DNA of 63,091 nt, from NCBI RefSeq assembly GCF_016239305.1, contig NZ_JAEHOQ010000024.1:1-63091 (forward strand). The letters run 5' to 3'. This DNA is from Proteus vulgaris. GTDB taxonomy: Bacteria; Pseudomonadota; Gammaproteobacteria; Enterobacterales; Enterobacteriaceae. The position numbers were made by a program, and so were the translations under genes. How positions within the stretch are numbered: the stretch's first letter is position 1; every line of letters begins with the position of its first letter. This document shows, one piece after another, positions 36,581 to 47,800 of this stretch. Under the pieces are notes generated by a model that made no database searches, was not told the DNA's origin, and worked only from the letters and a program-made list of their open reading frames with translations.

Positions 36581-38272
36581 ATGCAAAAATTAAAGTTTTT
36601 AAGATTTTCGAAAGAAAATATTGTCCTTTTTTTAGCTGTATACCTTGGTTTTTTTCTTAATCTTTCCGTTTACATTGGCCGATACGGCACACAAAATACA
36701 AACAACCTCCTCATTGATGTATTATATATTCTAGGTGAAATTGCCGTTAATATTGCTTTTACCTTCTTCTTGCTGCGTTTGCTTTCCTTCTTCGGTTCTC
36801 TCTTTTTTAAAATAGTCGCCTCTTTTATTCTCGTCGTCAGTGTCTGTGCTAGTTACTATATTTCGTTTTACGACGTCGTCATTGGTTACGGCATTATTAT
36901 TTCCACCCTAACTACAGACACCGATTTATCAAAAGAGCTGGTTAGTCCTAATGTCATTATTTGGATTATTGGCTTATCTATTTTGCCATTAGCACTTATT
37001 TGGCTATGTAAGAAACCAGAAAAAAATCTCACTAAAGAGCAAAAGAAAAAAATCTGGATAAAAAACACTGTAAAAATGCTTGTGATTGCACTGGCTGTTT
37101 TTAGCTATTTAAAAATACTTGATTCAAGACAAAAAGCCTATGAAATCAAAAATAACTTGGATCTGCCAAGTTATAGTGGTGGTTTAAGTTATGCGTATTT
37201 ACCGACAAATTGGATTATCCCATTATTCCAATATGCAATAACGCAGTATGACGATACCTTTAATAACCAAAATATTTTTGATCCTGCCGATCACTTCACA
37301 TACCAACCATCAAAGGCTAATGAAGATGTATATGTTGTCTTTATTATTGGTGAAACAGCAAGATGGGATCATATGGGATTATTAGGATATGAGCGTCAAA
37401 CAAATCCTCTATTAAGCCAAGAAAAAAATCTCGTCGCCTTTAAAGGCATTTCTTGTGATACCGCAACAAAACTTTCATTAAAATGTATGTTTGTACGAGA
37501 AAACGGAACAGAAAGTAACGACCAACGTACATTAAAAGAGAACAATATTTTCTCAGTTCTGAAACAGCTAGGTATGACATCAGAGCTCTTTTCAATGCAA
37601 AGCGAATTGTGGTTTTACAATAAGCTTGATTTAGATAATTATGCGATGAAAGAGATGATGACAGCCAAAAACAGCAACTTTGGTAAAGAGCTTGATGATA
37701 CTTTATTAATTGCTGAAACGGCGAATGCGGTTTCTCAGCATCCAAAAGGAAATCATTTAGTGATTTTACACACTAAAGGCTCTCACTTTATGTATTCACA
37801 GCGTTACCCAGAATCATTCAAAAAATACCAACCTGAATGTTTAAATGTGGATGATGAGTGTACTAAAGAGCAGTTAGTGAATGCTTATGACAACTCTATT
37901 CTTTATACCGACTATTTTATTGATGGCATACTCAACACATTACGCGATAAAAAAGCCATTGTATTTTATACCTCCGATCACGGAGAATCTATTTCGGAAA
38001 AAGGTGGCTTACACGGCACACCAAAAGAAATTGCTCCACCGGAACAATTTAAAGTGCCTTTCTTAGTTTGGATGTCGGATAGCTATTTAGCCGAGCCTGA
38101 AAATAAACAGTTATTTGATAACCTAAAGCGTAATCAAGATGCAGAGCGCACGTTCTACCATCATAATATTTTTGATTCGATGCTAGGTTGCTTGGGTTAT
38201 TCCTCTCCAGATGGCGGTATTAATAATCAAAATAACCTCTGTTTTGGCGATATGCCATCAACCCAAAATTAA
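36581..38272 (+). CDS. eptB: EptB-type lipid A-Kdo phosphoethanolamine transferase
   Basis: Inner-membrane enzyme with a periplasmic sulfatase-fold domain that adds phosphoethanolamine to the outer Kdo of LPS core. About five transmembrane helices occupy residues 1-190; the catalytic domain follows with VVFIIGETARWDHMG (metal ligand Glu), CDTATKLSLKCMF containing the nucleophile Thr, and YTSDHGESISEKGGLHG. The start at 36581 gives 563 residues, the same as E. coli EptB; a TTG at 36575 is also possible. Such changes reduce LPS negative charge and can affect cationic peptide susceptibility. Confidence 0.93.
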   Translation: MQKLKFLRFSKENIVLFLAVYLGFFLNLSVYIGRYGTQNTNNLLIDVLYILGEIAVNIAFTFFLLRLLSFFGSLFFKIVASFILVVSVCASYYISFYDVVIGYGIIISTLTTDTDLSKELVSPNVIIWIIGLSILPLALIWLCKKPEKNLTKEQKKKIWIKNTVKMLVIALAVFSYLKILDSRQKAYEIKNNLDLPSYSGGLSYAYLPTNWIIPLFQYAITQYDDTFNNQNIFDPADHFTYQPSKANEDVYVVFIIGETARWDHMGLLGYERQTNPLLSQEKNLVAFKGISCDTATKLSLKCMFVRENGTESNDQRTLKENNIFSVLKQLGMTSELFSMQSELWFYNKLDLDNYAMKEMMTAKNSNFGKELDDTLLIAETANAVSQHPKGNHLVILHTKGSHFMYSQRYPESFKKYQPECLNVDDECTKEQLVNAYDNSILYTDYFIDGILNTLRDKKAIVFYTSDHGESISEKGGLHGTPKEIAPPEQFKVPFLVWMSDSYLAEPENKQLFDNLKRNQDAERTFYHHNIFDSMLGCLGYSSPDGGINNQNNLCFGDMPSTQN

Positions 38273-38294
38273 ATTTTCGTAATAACCAATAGAC

Positions 38295-38330
38295 AAAACC
38301 CCATGCTCAATATTAAACATGGGGTTTTTT
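38295..38330 (+). terminator. Terminator after eptB
   Basis: AAAACCCCATG pairs with CATGGGGTTTT followed by TT, 23 bp after the eptB stop. Confidence 0.9.
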
Positions 38331-38370
38331 ATTATCATAAGTATATATATTGTTTTATTGTTTTATTGTT

Positions 38371-38947
38371 TTATTTTTCTATTTTTAAATCTTTCATTTT
38401 TAGCTTTACGACTCCATCCCAGTTGTCAATATAATATTGACATTCATAACATCCTAATTCTGCGGCCTTCTTATAATAAAATCTTGCTTTTTCAAAATTT
38501 AACGGTATATCACGCCCTAAAAAATATTTAGTACCTACTGCTTGATAACCACCATAATACCCCGCATCGCCTGCTTGATGAAATAATGCCATTGCCTTTT
38601 CAATATTACTTTTATTATCATACATATAACCTAAATTTACGGCTGTGGCCCCATATAATTATCTTGTCTATCAATAGAGCGTTGATAATATTTTTCAGCT
38701 TCTGCACTATTTCCACTTTGCTGGTAAATAACTGAAACCATCCAATTAGCTTCACTATTACCATTATCTGCAAGTTTTATTAAATTATAAAATTCATCTT
38801 TTGTATTTGGCATTTTTATGCTGGATGATGCTAGAAAATCGGGCTCATGAGAATAAACTTTATCAGGGACAAGAATATCAGCCATTGTGTTTCCACTTAA
38901 CATAATTGCCGTACTAAAAAAATGATTTTAATCCATCTATTTTTCAT
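38371..38947 (-). pseudogene. Frameshifted exported Sel1-repeat protein
   Basis: Three pieces in different frames rejoin into one protein if two single-base deletions are undone. Piece one is a signal peptide starting at 38947 (MKNRWIKIIF) that continues as STAIMLSGNTMA after restoring one T in the run at 38916-38922. Piece two covers 38903-38637. Piece three continues as GATAVNLGYMYDN after restoring one G in the run at 38649-38652. The repaired protein is about 190 residues with Sel1-like helical repeats (KAMALFHQAGDAGYYGG; KARFYYKKAAELG). The deletions are homopolymer indels, so sequencing error is possible, but see the neighbouring remnant. Confidence 0.78.
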
Positions 38948-38982
38948 AACCATATATCATCACTATTAAGTAAGGTATTATT

Positions 38983-39438
38983 CTATTGAGAAGAAATATG
39001 TGTATTAAATACGATATCGGAAATTTCAGTATGACGGCCATCATTCCATATAACAGAGCTCGTTAATAAAAATTGATTGCCATTTTCATCTATAATTCCA
39101 TTATTCTCATATATTAAGTTTATAGCTTCTATACCTGAACACTCAATTCAACTAACTCATCAATATCTGTTTCTCCATTAATATTCTTATCTACCCATAG
39201 ATTTAGAGAAGACCAGATTACATCATTATTATCAATTCTATTATCTTGATTGTTATCATACTGAGATAATGCATCAAATCCATGTTTTGCATAGCCTCCT
39301 AATATATTAGGGGTATTATTACCAAACATTTCATTACCATTATCTATAATAACATTTTCATTTTTATCAAATACAAGACTTTCCTATTATTTCATTTCTT
39401 TCTATAAGACTAAAATCCTTTCCAACATTATTACCCAT
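38983..39438 (-). pseudogene. Remnant of an RTX-like calcium-binding (toxin-type) protein
   Basis: Fragments in different frames give a recognisable C-terminal module: LVFDKNENVIIDNGNEMFG, then GFDALSQYDNNQDNRID, then LWVDKNINGETDIDELVELS, then GIEAINLIYENNG. This is the DxDxDGxxD-GTELFG-GFxALxxLDxNxD-WxDxNxDG pattern found at the end of large RTX / FrpC-like secreted proteins. Only 201 bp (39129-39329) remain open in one frame; at least two frameshifts are needed to read the whole. No N-terminal toxin part is present. It ends 36 bp before the Sel1 pseudogene. Confidence 0.68.
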
Positions 39439-39501
39439 TTAATAATCCATTATAAAAATAGTGATATAAAAACATGACACTATAATTTATATATTTATTT
39501 T

Positions 39502-39546
39502 TATATAAAAATAAAACCGCACTTAATATTTAATTTAAGTGCAGTT
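39502..39546 (-). terminator. Terminator after the lactate-oxidase-like gene
   Basis: On the minus strand AACTGCACTTA pairs with TAAGTGCGGTT and is followed by TTATTTTTATA. Confidence 0.72.
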
Positions 39547-39573
39547 CATTTTATCTTTTTAATACATTTTTAA

Positions 39574-40770
39574 TTATTGATTAAAACTGGCATCAGTATA
39601 AAGTTTAGTGGCTTGAATATCTTTTACTGTTTTCGCACCACCTAACATCATATTAATTCTTAATTCTTTATTTAAATGTTGGATAACTGAATTGACCCCT
39701 TCAGCACCACCTAAATTTAAGCCATAAAGAATTGGACGACCAATCGCAACCACATCAGCACCACTTGCAAGGGCTTTAAATACGTGTGAGCCACGACGTA
39801 CACCACTGTCAAAAACAATAGGAACACGTTTGTTTACGACTTTTGCAATGGCAGGCAACATATCAATCGTTGCTGGAGCACTGTCTAATTGACGACCACC
39901 GTGGTTAGAAACCCAAATCGCATCGGCACCTGCTTTAATGGCAACATCTGCATCTTCAGGTGATTCAATACCTTTTACAATCACCGGTAAGCCAGACATT
40001 TTTTTCACATACTGAATATCTTCTGGTGTGAAGGCTTGTTTTGCTTGAGCATAAATTTCACTGATACCCACACCTTTACCTGTCTTAGATTTATCATCGC
40101 TAATTTTTGCGAATGCTTCTAAGTTGGCAAAACCTAATGGAAATTGGAAATTATTTTTCACATCATCTTCACGATAGCCACCAACCGAAGAGTCGATAGT
40201 CATAATGATACCTTTAGCGCCATACTGTTTCGCTTGAGATAAAATATACTCGTTAAAGGCATCATTTTTGCTCATATAGAGCTGGAAGAAGAACGGATAA
40301 CCTGGTTGAGCATCAGCCACTTCTTTGATGGTTTTATTCCCATAAGTACTTAATGAGAAAAGAGAACCCGCTTTCGCCATACCTCTTGCTGTGGCAACTT
40401 CGCCTTGTTGATGAGCAAGCCCTTGAGCTGCCATCGGTGCCTGAATAATAGGCGTATCTAATTTAATACCCAAAAATTCTGTTTTTAGATTTATATCAGA
40501 AAATTCGATGCCTTGTAATGAACGGGGCATAATATATTTTTTATCAAATGCTGTCGTATTTGAACGTAAGTTATTTTCGTCTTCTGCACCACCACGAATA
40601 TAACCAAAAGCCCCTTTTTCCATATTCGCCTGAACTTGTGCTTCCATGGCTTTTAAGTTAACTATTTTAATTGGGCCTTCTGCTGTACTCGCTTTATATT
40701 CAGCCGCTTGTGCAACACCTACGCTTAATGCCATCGCAATAGCGGTTGTTTTTAATAGTTTGTTTTTCAT
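39574..40770 (-). CDS. Exported FMN-dependent alpha-hydroxy-acid oxidase (lactate-oxidase-like)
   Basis: 398 residues. Residues 1-22 form a Sec signal peptide (MKNKLLKTTAIAMALSVGVAQA) split here as a basic start MKNKLLK, a hydrophobic core and an AQA cleavage site, with no twin-arginine. The mature part is a complete alpha-hydroxy-acid oxidase barrel: PIIQAPMAAQGLAH, VSNHGGRQLD with the catalytic His and Arg, and FDSGVRRGSHVFKALASGADVVAIGRP for FMN phosphate binding. Relatives include lactate oxidase and LldD, which are cytoplasmic. Likely oxidises L-lactate or a similar 2-hydroxy acid in the periplasm. Confidence 0.85.
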   Translation of the reverse strand: MKNKLLKTTAIAMALSVGVAQAAEYKASTAEGPIKIVNLKAMEAQVQANMEKGAFGYIRGGAEDENNLRSNTTAFDKKYIMPRSLQGIEFSDINLKTEFLGIKLDTPIIQAPMAAQGLAHQQGEVATARGMAKAGSLFSLSTYGNKTIKEVADAQPGYPFFFQLYMSKNDAFNEYILSQAKQYGAKGIIMTIDSSVGGYREDDVKNNFQFPLGFANLEAFAKISDDKSKTGKGVGISEIYAQAKQAFTPEDIQYVKKMSGLPVIVKGIESPEDADVAIKAGADAIWVSNHGGRQLDSAPATIDMLPAIAKVVNKRVPIVFDSGVRRGSHVFKALASGADVVAIGRPILYGLNLGGAEGVNSVIQHLNKELRINMMLGGAKTVKDIQATKLYTDASFNQ

Positions 40771-40897
40771 TTCTGATCCATTTATTTATTTAATTAGGGA
40801 CTTATATCTATAATTTAATAAATTTAAATTTTCATTAAATTATATTTACCGAAAAATAATATAAGCCCTATTTTTAGGAAAAACTTAAATTAATCGA

Positions 40898-41521
40898 TTA
40901 CTTTTTTGTTAATGTGTTATAACTAGTCATAAGATTACGATAATCTGGAATATGGTTAGCAAACAGTGTGCCTAATCCTTCGACATCATTACGCCAATCA
41001 CGGTGCAATTCACAAGCCAAACCAAACCAGTTAATCAATTGAGCACCAGCTTTTGACATTCTATCCCACGCAGAGTCACGAGCAATGGAATTGAAAGTAC
41101 CGGAAGCATCAGTGACAACAAACACTTCAAAACCTTCTTCAAGTGCTGATAATGCAGGGAATGCGACACAAACCTCAGTCACAACACCAGCAATAATTAG
41201 TTGTTTTTTACCTGTCGCTTTAACGGCTTTGACAAAGTCTTCATTATCCCAAGCATTAATTTGTCCAGGGCGGGCTATATAAGGGGCATCAGGAAACATT
41301 TCGACGAGTTGAGGCATTAGAGGACCATTAGGGCCGTCTTCAAAAGAGGTGGTTAAAATGGTAGGCAAATTAAAGTATTTAGCAGCATTGGCTAACGCTA
41401 ATACATTATTATTGAATTTATCTGGCTCAATATCTCTCACTAAAGAAAGTAACCCAGCTTGATGGTCTACCAACAGAACAGCGGCATTATTCTTATCAAT
41501 ACGATGATATTTAAAGCTCAT
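40898..41521 (-). CDS. YcaC-like isochorismatase-family hydrolase
   Basis: Cysteine hydrolase of the isochorismatase superfamily, 207 residues from the start at 41521 (MSFKYHRIDKN), which follows CGGAGA; an ATG at 41557 would lack a good ribosome-binding site. The catalytic Asp is in LLVDHQAGLLS (Asp19), and the nucleophile Cys is in IIAGVVTEVCVAFPALSA. Physiological substrate is unknown for YcaC. Downstream of it lies the lactate-oxidase-like gene in the same orientation, 127 bp away. Confidence 0.87.
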   Translation of the reverse strand: MSFKYHRIDKNNAAVLLVDHQAGLLSLVRDIEPDKFNNNVLALANAAKYFNLPTILTTSFEDGPNGPLMPQLVEMFPDAPYIARPGQINAWDNEDFVKAVKATGKKQLIIAGVVTEVCVAFPALSALEEGFEVFVVTDASGTFNSIARDSAWDRMSKAGAQLINWFGLACELHRDWRNDVEGLGTLFANHIPDYRNLMTSYNTLTKK

Positions 41522-41895
41522 AATAATCTCCGATAGTTTAATAGAGGTAAGACTCAATTAAATCATAGCACCAAATTTATATAACAATACTCAGATAATT
41601 TTAAATTTACATTTGAATGCATTTATTAATAATAAATAATCGATTGTAAACTTTAATTTTAATTAAATATCACGATATTTAATTAACTGCTTATTTATAT
41701 AAATTTATTCGTTTCGTTGAAAAGAATTATAAGTGCAATCATTCTTAAATGAATCTAAAGATTATTGTTTTAACTATTCAAAAATTTTGTTGATGTTTTG
41801 GGGCAGGAAAAAGAGATAAAAAAACCCCCGCGGGCGGGGGTGAGATAAGCGCAACTAAAAGGTCTCTAACTTACTATCAGGAGATGGATCATTCA
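41522..41895. other. Intergenic region between the ycaC-like gene and narI
   Basis: AT-rich promoter DNA for the ycaC-like gene on the right of the gap start, then the narI terminator at its right end. No further gene or clear operator seen. Confidence 0.5.
41818..41840 (-). terminator. Terminator of the nar operon
   Basis: On the minus strand CCCCCGCCCGCGGGGG is followed by TTTTTTT, a GC-rich stem with a T tail, 55 bp after the narI stop. Confidence 0.92.
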
Positions 41896-42573
41896 TTAAT
41901 GACGATTACGGACAATTTGATAGCGACGAGTTAAATACTCAACAGGTACGCTCCAAATATGGACTAATCGACAGAATGGGAATAATAAGAAAATCGTCAT
42001 TCCTAAGAAGATATGCAATTTAAATACCCATGCAACACCTTCAAGGTTTGCTGAAGCGCCACCGTGGAATGTCACAATAGATTGTGCCCAAGCCACCAGC
42101 TTCATCATTTCACTACCGTCCATATGTTGGGCTGAGAATGGAATAGTCAGCAGACCTAATGCCACTTGAATAACCAGTAGCGTTAAAATCATGATGTCAC
42201 CAAATGAAGATGTGGCTCTTACACGTGGGTTGGTTAAACGGCGTTTTAATAACATCACGCCTCCCACCAGCATTAGCACACCACAAGTACCTCCACCTAC
42301 CATGGCCATAATTTGTTTATATTCAATAGGCAAGAATGATTCATACATCCAGTGAGGCGTTAACATACCTAAAAAATGCCCTGCAAAAATACCGATGATC
42401 CCAACGTGGAATAAGTTAGAAGCCAATCGCATATTTTTCTTGTCTAGCATCTGACTAGAGCCTGCACGCCAAGTGTATTGCCCATAATCATAGCGTAACC
42501 AGCTACCGATAATAAAAACGGCACCAGCAATATAGGGGTAGATATCAAAAAATAACATATTGATGTAATTCAT
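41896..42573 (-). CDS. narI: NarI, nitrate reductase A gamma subunit (cytochrome b)
   Basis: Membrane subunit that oxidises quinol and anchors NarGH. 225 residues, five transmembrane helices, with haem-ligand His residues in [14 protein letters not shown] and in the C-terminal [22 protein letters not shown] overlaps the narJ stop by 4 bp. Confidence 0.95.
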   Translation of the reverse strand: MNYINMLFFDIYPYIAGAVFIIGSWLRYDYGQYTWRAGSSQMLDKKNMRLASNLFHVGIIGIFAGHFLGMLTPHWMYESFLPIEYKQIMAMVGGGTCGVLMLVGGVMLLKRRLTNPRVRATSSFGDIMILTLLVIQVALGLLTIPFSAQHMDGSEMMKLVAWAQSIVTFHGGASANLEGVAWVFKLHIFLGMTIFLLFPFCRLVHIWSVPVEYLTRRYQIVRNRH

Positions 42574-43298
42574 TTTTGTGCTCCCGTATCCAACGAATTC
42601 CCTACATTGAGATATTGAACTGCGGTTTCTTGTGCAAAGCGACGCTGATGTTGGCTAATATTGCTACTGCCACATTGCGTACCTTCGCCAAGAAACGTCA
42701 CTTGTTCTTCTTCCCACACCGCATCTAACGCAGCTGGTGTATCATCCAAAGGCTCTTTTTCTACTTGAGCAGTGAGTTGTGATGCTTCTAGCCCACTTTG
42801 CGAAAGACAAAGTAATACATCAAAGAGAGCGTGATAATCACTGCTTCGTTGTTTTAAACGCTCACCTAACAGTGCCAAAATAGGTGCAATGTTGTTTAGT
42901 CCTTCAATACACTCTGTTGTAGGTAAAAGTGTTAAATACTCAAGGTAAGTAGGTAAATAGTCAGGGAGCTCACGGCTACTTAGTGTGATCCCCGCTTGCT
43001 GATATTGATTGAGCAGATCAACCATTGCCTGACCACGATCGCGAGATTCACCATGTACATGTTCAAATAACAACAGTGATCGTGCTCGACCTCTATCAAA
43101 AAGCTCACTGTAGTTAGATTGCGCATCTAATAACTCTTGTTGCGTTAAAGCGTGAATAAAGGCCATCAATTTTGCAACTTGAGTCACAGGAAGCTCGTCG
43201 GCTTCCTGTAATGCGTCAATAAGCTCGCCACGGTTATCCCACAATTCTTGTGTGGGATAATCTAAAAGATGAGAAATAACTTTCAGAGAGATCATCAT
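42570..43298 (-). CDS. narJ: NarJ, nitrate reductase assembly chaperone
   Basis: Cytoplasmic chaperone (242 residues) needed for molybdenum cofactor and Fe-S insertion into NarG before membrane attachment. TorD/NarJ-type helical protein: N-terminus [14 protein letters not shown] and the central [18 protein letters not shown] motif are characteristic. Overlaps narH and narI by 4 bp each. Confidence 0.94.
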   Translation of the reverse strand: MMISLKVISHLLDYPTQELWDNRGELIDALQEADELPVTQVAKLMAFIHALTQQELLDAQSNYSELFDRGRARSLLLFEHVHGESRDRGQAMVDLLNQYQQAGITLSSRELPDYLPTYLEYLTLLPTTECIEGLNNIAPILALLGERLKQRSSDYHALFDVLLCLSQSGLEASQLTAQVEKEPLDDTPAALDAVWEEEQVTFLGEGTQCGSSNISQHQRRFAQETAVQYLNVGNSLDTGAQK

Positions 43299-44848
43299 AT
43301 TTTCTCCTCTGAACGACGTTCATCCTGAGGTGTTTTTGAAGTGATATCAATCGCATCAATGCGATGACTATTAAACAAATTAAATTTGCTATCACTACTA
43401 TGGCAACCATCACCAAAACTAAAACCACAACCATTACGTTCTGGGAAAGCTTCTCTTGCAAGTTCTCGATGGCTTGATGGAATAACAAAGCGATCTTCAT
43501 AATTTGCAATGGCAAGATAACGGTACATCTCTTGTGCCTGTGCTTCAGTCAAACCAACTTGCTCTAATGCACTTAAATCAGTTTTTCCTTCTACGGTTTC
43601 AGCACGTTTGTAATGACGCATCGCTAACATGCGTTTTAGTGCTAATAACACAGGTGCAGTATCCCCAGCTGTCAGTAAATTTGCTAAATACTGAACTGGA
43701 ATACGTAAGCTTTCTACATCAGGCAAAACACCTGTATGTGGTAACACACCCGCATCAGCAGCAGATTGAATAGGTGACAAAGGTGGTACATACCAAACCA
43801 TTGGTAAGGTGCGATATTCCGGATGCAGTGGTAATGCCAACTTCCAATCCACTGCCATTTTGTACACAGGTGAACGCTGTGCTGCATCAATCACACTGAA
43901 CGGAATACCTTGTTCTTCTGCGGCTGCAATCACTTCAGGATCGAAGGGATCTAAGAAGATATCTAACTGGCTTTGGTATAAATCTTTTTCATTATCCGCA
44001 CTGGCAGCTTGTGAGATTTTATCTGCGTCATACAGCATTACACCCAGATAACGAATACGACCTACACAAGTTTCTGAACACAGTGTTGGCTGACCGGCTT
44101 CAATACGTGGATAGCAGAAAATACATTTTTCTGACTTACCGCTTTTCCAGTTGAAATAGATTTTTTTGTATGGGCATCCGGTTAAACACATGCGCCATCC
44201 ACGGCATTTATCTTGGTCGATAAGCACAATGCCGTCTTCAGCTCGTTTATAAATCGCGCCACTTGGACAAGTCGCCACACAAGCAGGATTTAAGCAGTGT
44301 TCACATAAACGTGGTAAATACATCATGAATGTATTTTCAAACTGCCCATACATCTCTTTTTGCATATTAGCGAAGTTTTTATCCGCAGCTCGTTTGCTAA
44401 ATTCGCCCCCTAAATCATCTTCCCAGTTTGGGCCTTTTTCGATTTTAGTCATACGTTGACCGGTGATCAGCGAACGAGGGCGTGCCGTCGGTAATGAGCC
44501 TTCTGGTGCATTTTTTAAATGCTCGTAGTCATAATCAAATGGCTCATAGTAATCGTCCAATGCTGGGACATCTGGGTTAGCAAAAATTTTAGATAATAAA
44601 CCAACACGGTTACCCATTCTTGGTACTAATTTACCTTTAATATTTTTGATCCAGCCGCCTTTCCACTTCTCTTGATCTTCCCAATTTTGTGGATACCCTA
44701 TACCCGGTTTTGTTTCAACGTTATTGAACCATGCGTATTCAACACCTTCACGGCTAGTCCATACGTTTTTACAGGTTACTGAACAGGTATGGCAACCGAT
44801 ACATTTGTCGAGGTTGAGTACCATACCGACTTGTGAACGAATTTTCAT
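43295..44848 (-). CDS. narH: NarH, nitrate reductase A beta subunit (iron-sulfur)
   Basis: Electron-transfer subunit with three [4Fe-4S] clusters and one [3Fe-4S] cluster. 517 residues. Cluster motifs: CIGCHTCSVTC near residue 16, CEHCLNPACVATCP, CRGWRMCLTGCP (Trp in place of one Cys, which marks the [3Fe-4S] site) and CIFCYPRIEAGQPTLCSETC. Starts within the narG stop (TAATG). Confidence 0.97.
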   Translation of the reverse strand: MKIRSQVGMVLNLDKCIGCHTCSVTCKNVWTSREGVEYAWFNNVETKPGIGYPQNWEDQEKWKGGWIKNIKGKLVPRMGNRVGLLSKIFANPDVPALDDYYEPFDYDYEHLKNAPEGSLPTARPRSLITGQRMTKIEKGPNWEDDLGGEFSKRAADKNFANMQKEMYGQFENTFMMYLPRLCEHCLNPACVATCPSGAIYKRAEDGIVLIDQDKCRGWRMCLTGCPYKKIYFNWKSGKSEKCIFCYPRIEAGQPTLCSETCVGRIRYLGVMLYDADKISQAASADNEKDLYQSQLDIFLDPFDPEVIAAAEEQGIPFSVIDAAQRSPVYKMAVDWKLALPLHPEYRTLPMVWYVPPLSPIQSAADAGVLPHTGVLPDVESLRIPVQYLANLLTAGDTAPVLLALKRMLAMRHYKRAETVEGKTDLSALEQVGLTEAQAQEMYRYLAIANYEDRFVIPSSHRELAREAFPERNGCGFSFGDGCHSSDSKFNLFNSHRIDAIDITSKTPQDERRSEEKI

Positions 44849-47800
44849 TATGCCTTCTCCTGTCCATTCAGGGTCTGTTGATAAGCATCACCTTCACCAT
44901 CAAGCCAATCAATCTGTTTCATTTTACGCACTACAACAAACTCATCACGGTTAGAGCCAACAGTACCGTAGTAATTAAAGCTATAAGCCAATTGAGCGTA
45001 TCCACCAATCATATGGGTTGGCTTAGGGCAAACACGCGTCACAGAGTTGTGAATACCACCACGCATTCCAGTCACTTCAGAGCCTGGTAGGTTTATTTGA
45101 CGCTCTTGTGCGTGATACATGTAAATCATGCCATCAGGAATACGTTGACTAACAATCGCTCTTGCAGTTAACGCACCATTACTGTTGTACGCTTCAACCC
45201 AATCGTTATCGCTAATTCCCATCTCTTTGGCATCATCTTCACTCAGCCACACTACAGGGCCACCACGGCCTAGCGTTAACATCAGTAAATTATCGCTATA
45301 GGTCGAGTGAATACCCCATTTTTGGTGAGGCGTCAGAAAGTTCAGCGCTTTCTCAGGGAAGCCATTTGGTTTTTTACCTTTAACCGCATCAATTGCCTTA
45401 GTATCAATTGGTGGGCGATAAACCACTAAGCTTTCACCGTAAGCACGCATCCACTCATGATCTTGATATAACTGCTGACGGCCACTTAATGTGCGCCAAG
45501 GGATCATCTCGTGAACATTGGTATAACAGGCGTTATAAGAGACATGTTCATCTTCAAGACCAGACCATGTAGGGCTTGAGATAATCTTACGGGGTTGAGC
45601 AACAATATCGCGGAAACGAATTTTTTCGTCTTCTTTCACTTTGGCTAAGTGAGTGTGATCACGCCCTGTCACTTTACTTAGTGCATCCCACGCTTTTACA
45701 GCCACTTGACCGTTAGTTTCCGGCGCTAAAGAGAGGATAACTTCAGCTGCATCAATGGCTGTTTCAATCGCTGGACGCCCTTTTGCTACACCATCATGAC
45801 GAACTCGATTAAGTTTTTTCAGGAAATCGACTTCTGTTTGTGTATTCCAACTGATCCCTTTACCGCCATTACCTAATTTGTCCATCAGAGGGCCAAGTGA
45901 GGTAAAGCGAGCATAAGTATTTGGATAATCACGCTCAACAGGAATAAGGTGTGGTGCTGTTTTACCTGGGATAAGGTCACATTCACCTTTTTTCCAATCT
46001 TTCACATCGAAAGGCTGTGCCATTTCTGCCGCGGAGTCATGTTGAATAGGTAATGTCACTAAATCAGTTTCAATCCCTAAATGACCTACACACAATTTAG
46101 AGAAGGTTTTAGCGATACCTTTATAGATTTCCCAGTCTGTTTTAGACTCCCAAGCAGGATCAACGGCTGCCGTTAATGGGTGAATAAAGGGATGCATATC
46201 CGACGTATTCATATCGTCTTTTTCATACCATGTTGCGGTTGGTAAAACGATATCTGAGAAAAGGCAGGTACTTGACATACGGAAGTCTAAAGTCACCACT
46301 AAATCAACTTTACCTTCACCACCTTTATCTTGCCATTCCACTTCTTGTGGCTTAACTTGGCCTTGCTCGCCTAAATCTTTACCTTGTAATCCGTTTTCGG
46401 TTCCCAGTAAGTATTTCAGTAAATACTCATGTCCTTTACCCGCCGAACCTAATAAGTTAGAGCGCCAGATAAATAAATTACGTGGGAAGTTTTGTGGATT
46501 ATCAGGTTGCTCTGAAGCAAAACGGATTTCACCTGATTTCAATGCATTAACGGTGTAATCAGCAGCACTAACGCCCGCCTCTTGGGCTTTTTTCGCAATA
46601 GACAGAGGGTTTAAATTTAATTGAGGTGCCGATGGTAACCACCCCATGCGCTCTGAACGTACGTTCATATCAACCAAACTACCACTAAAGCGCGATTTAT
46701 CCGCTAACGGTGATAATAACTCTGTTGGTGATACAGTTTCGTAACGCCACTGACTGGAATGATTATAAAAGAACGATGTACTGTTCATATGTCGAGGTGG
46801 ACGTTGCCAATCAAGACCAAAAGCTAAAGGCAACCAGCCTGTTTGTGGCCGCAATTTTTCTTGTCCTACATAGTGTGCCCAACCACCACCACTTTGACCG
46901 ACACAACCACAGAAAATTAGCATATTAATAATGCCACGATAGGTCATATCCATGTGATACCAGTGGTTAATACCCGCACCGACAATCACCATAGAACGAC
47001 CATGTGTTTTTTCTGCGTTATCTGCAAATTCACGCGCAATACGGGTAATATCTTGGCGGTTTACCCCCGTAACTTTTTCTGCCCATGCTGGTGAATATGC
47101 TTTGATCTCATCGTAATTTGATGCGCAGTTTTCATCATTTAGGCCACGATCAATACCGTAGTTTGCTAATAACAAGTCATAGACAGTTGTAACGTATTTT
47201 TCTTCGCCATTCGCAAGTGTAATACGCTTAGCAGGCAGTTTATGAACAAGAACATCATCAAGAGCTACCCCTTCAAAGTATTCGCTCTTGATGCCACCAA
47301 AGTAAGGAAATGCAACATCAACAACATCATCGTGGCTCTCTAAAAGCCCCAGTTGTAAAGTGACGTCTTCGCCACTCTTACCGTCTTTAGGCTCAAGATT
47401 CCATTTAGCAGCGCCTTCCCAACGAAAGCCCATTGAACCTTGAGGAGCAACCAGTTGCTGTGTTTTCTCATCAATAGCAATGGTTTTCCACTCTGGGTTT
47501 TTCTCCTGTTCGAGATTGTTCACTAAATCAGAAGCACGTAGCATGCGACCCGCAACTAAATTGCCAGAGTCATGTTTATCTAACATCACTAACATTGGCA
47601 TGTCTGTGTAAGTGCGCACGTAGTTACTAAAGTATTCAGTTTGGCGTTTAACGTGGAATTCGTTAAGAATAACGTGTCCCATCGCCATTGCCATTGCGCT
47701 GTCAGTACCTTGTTTTGGATTTAACCATTGGTCACATAGTTTAGCGATTTCAGCATAATCAGGGGTGACCGCAACGGTTTTTGTTCCTTTGTAGCGGACT

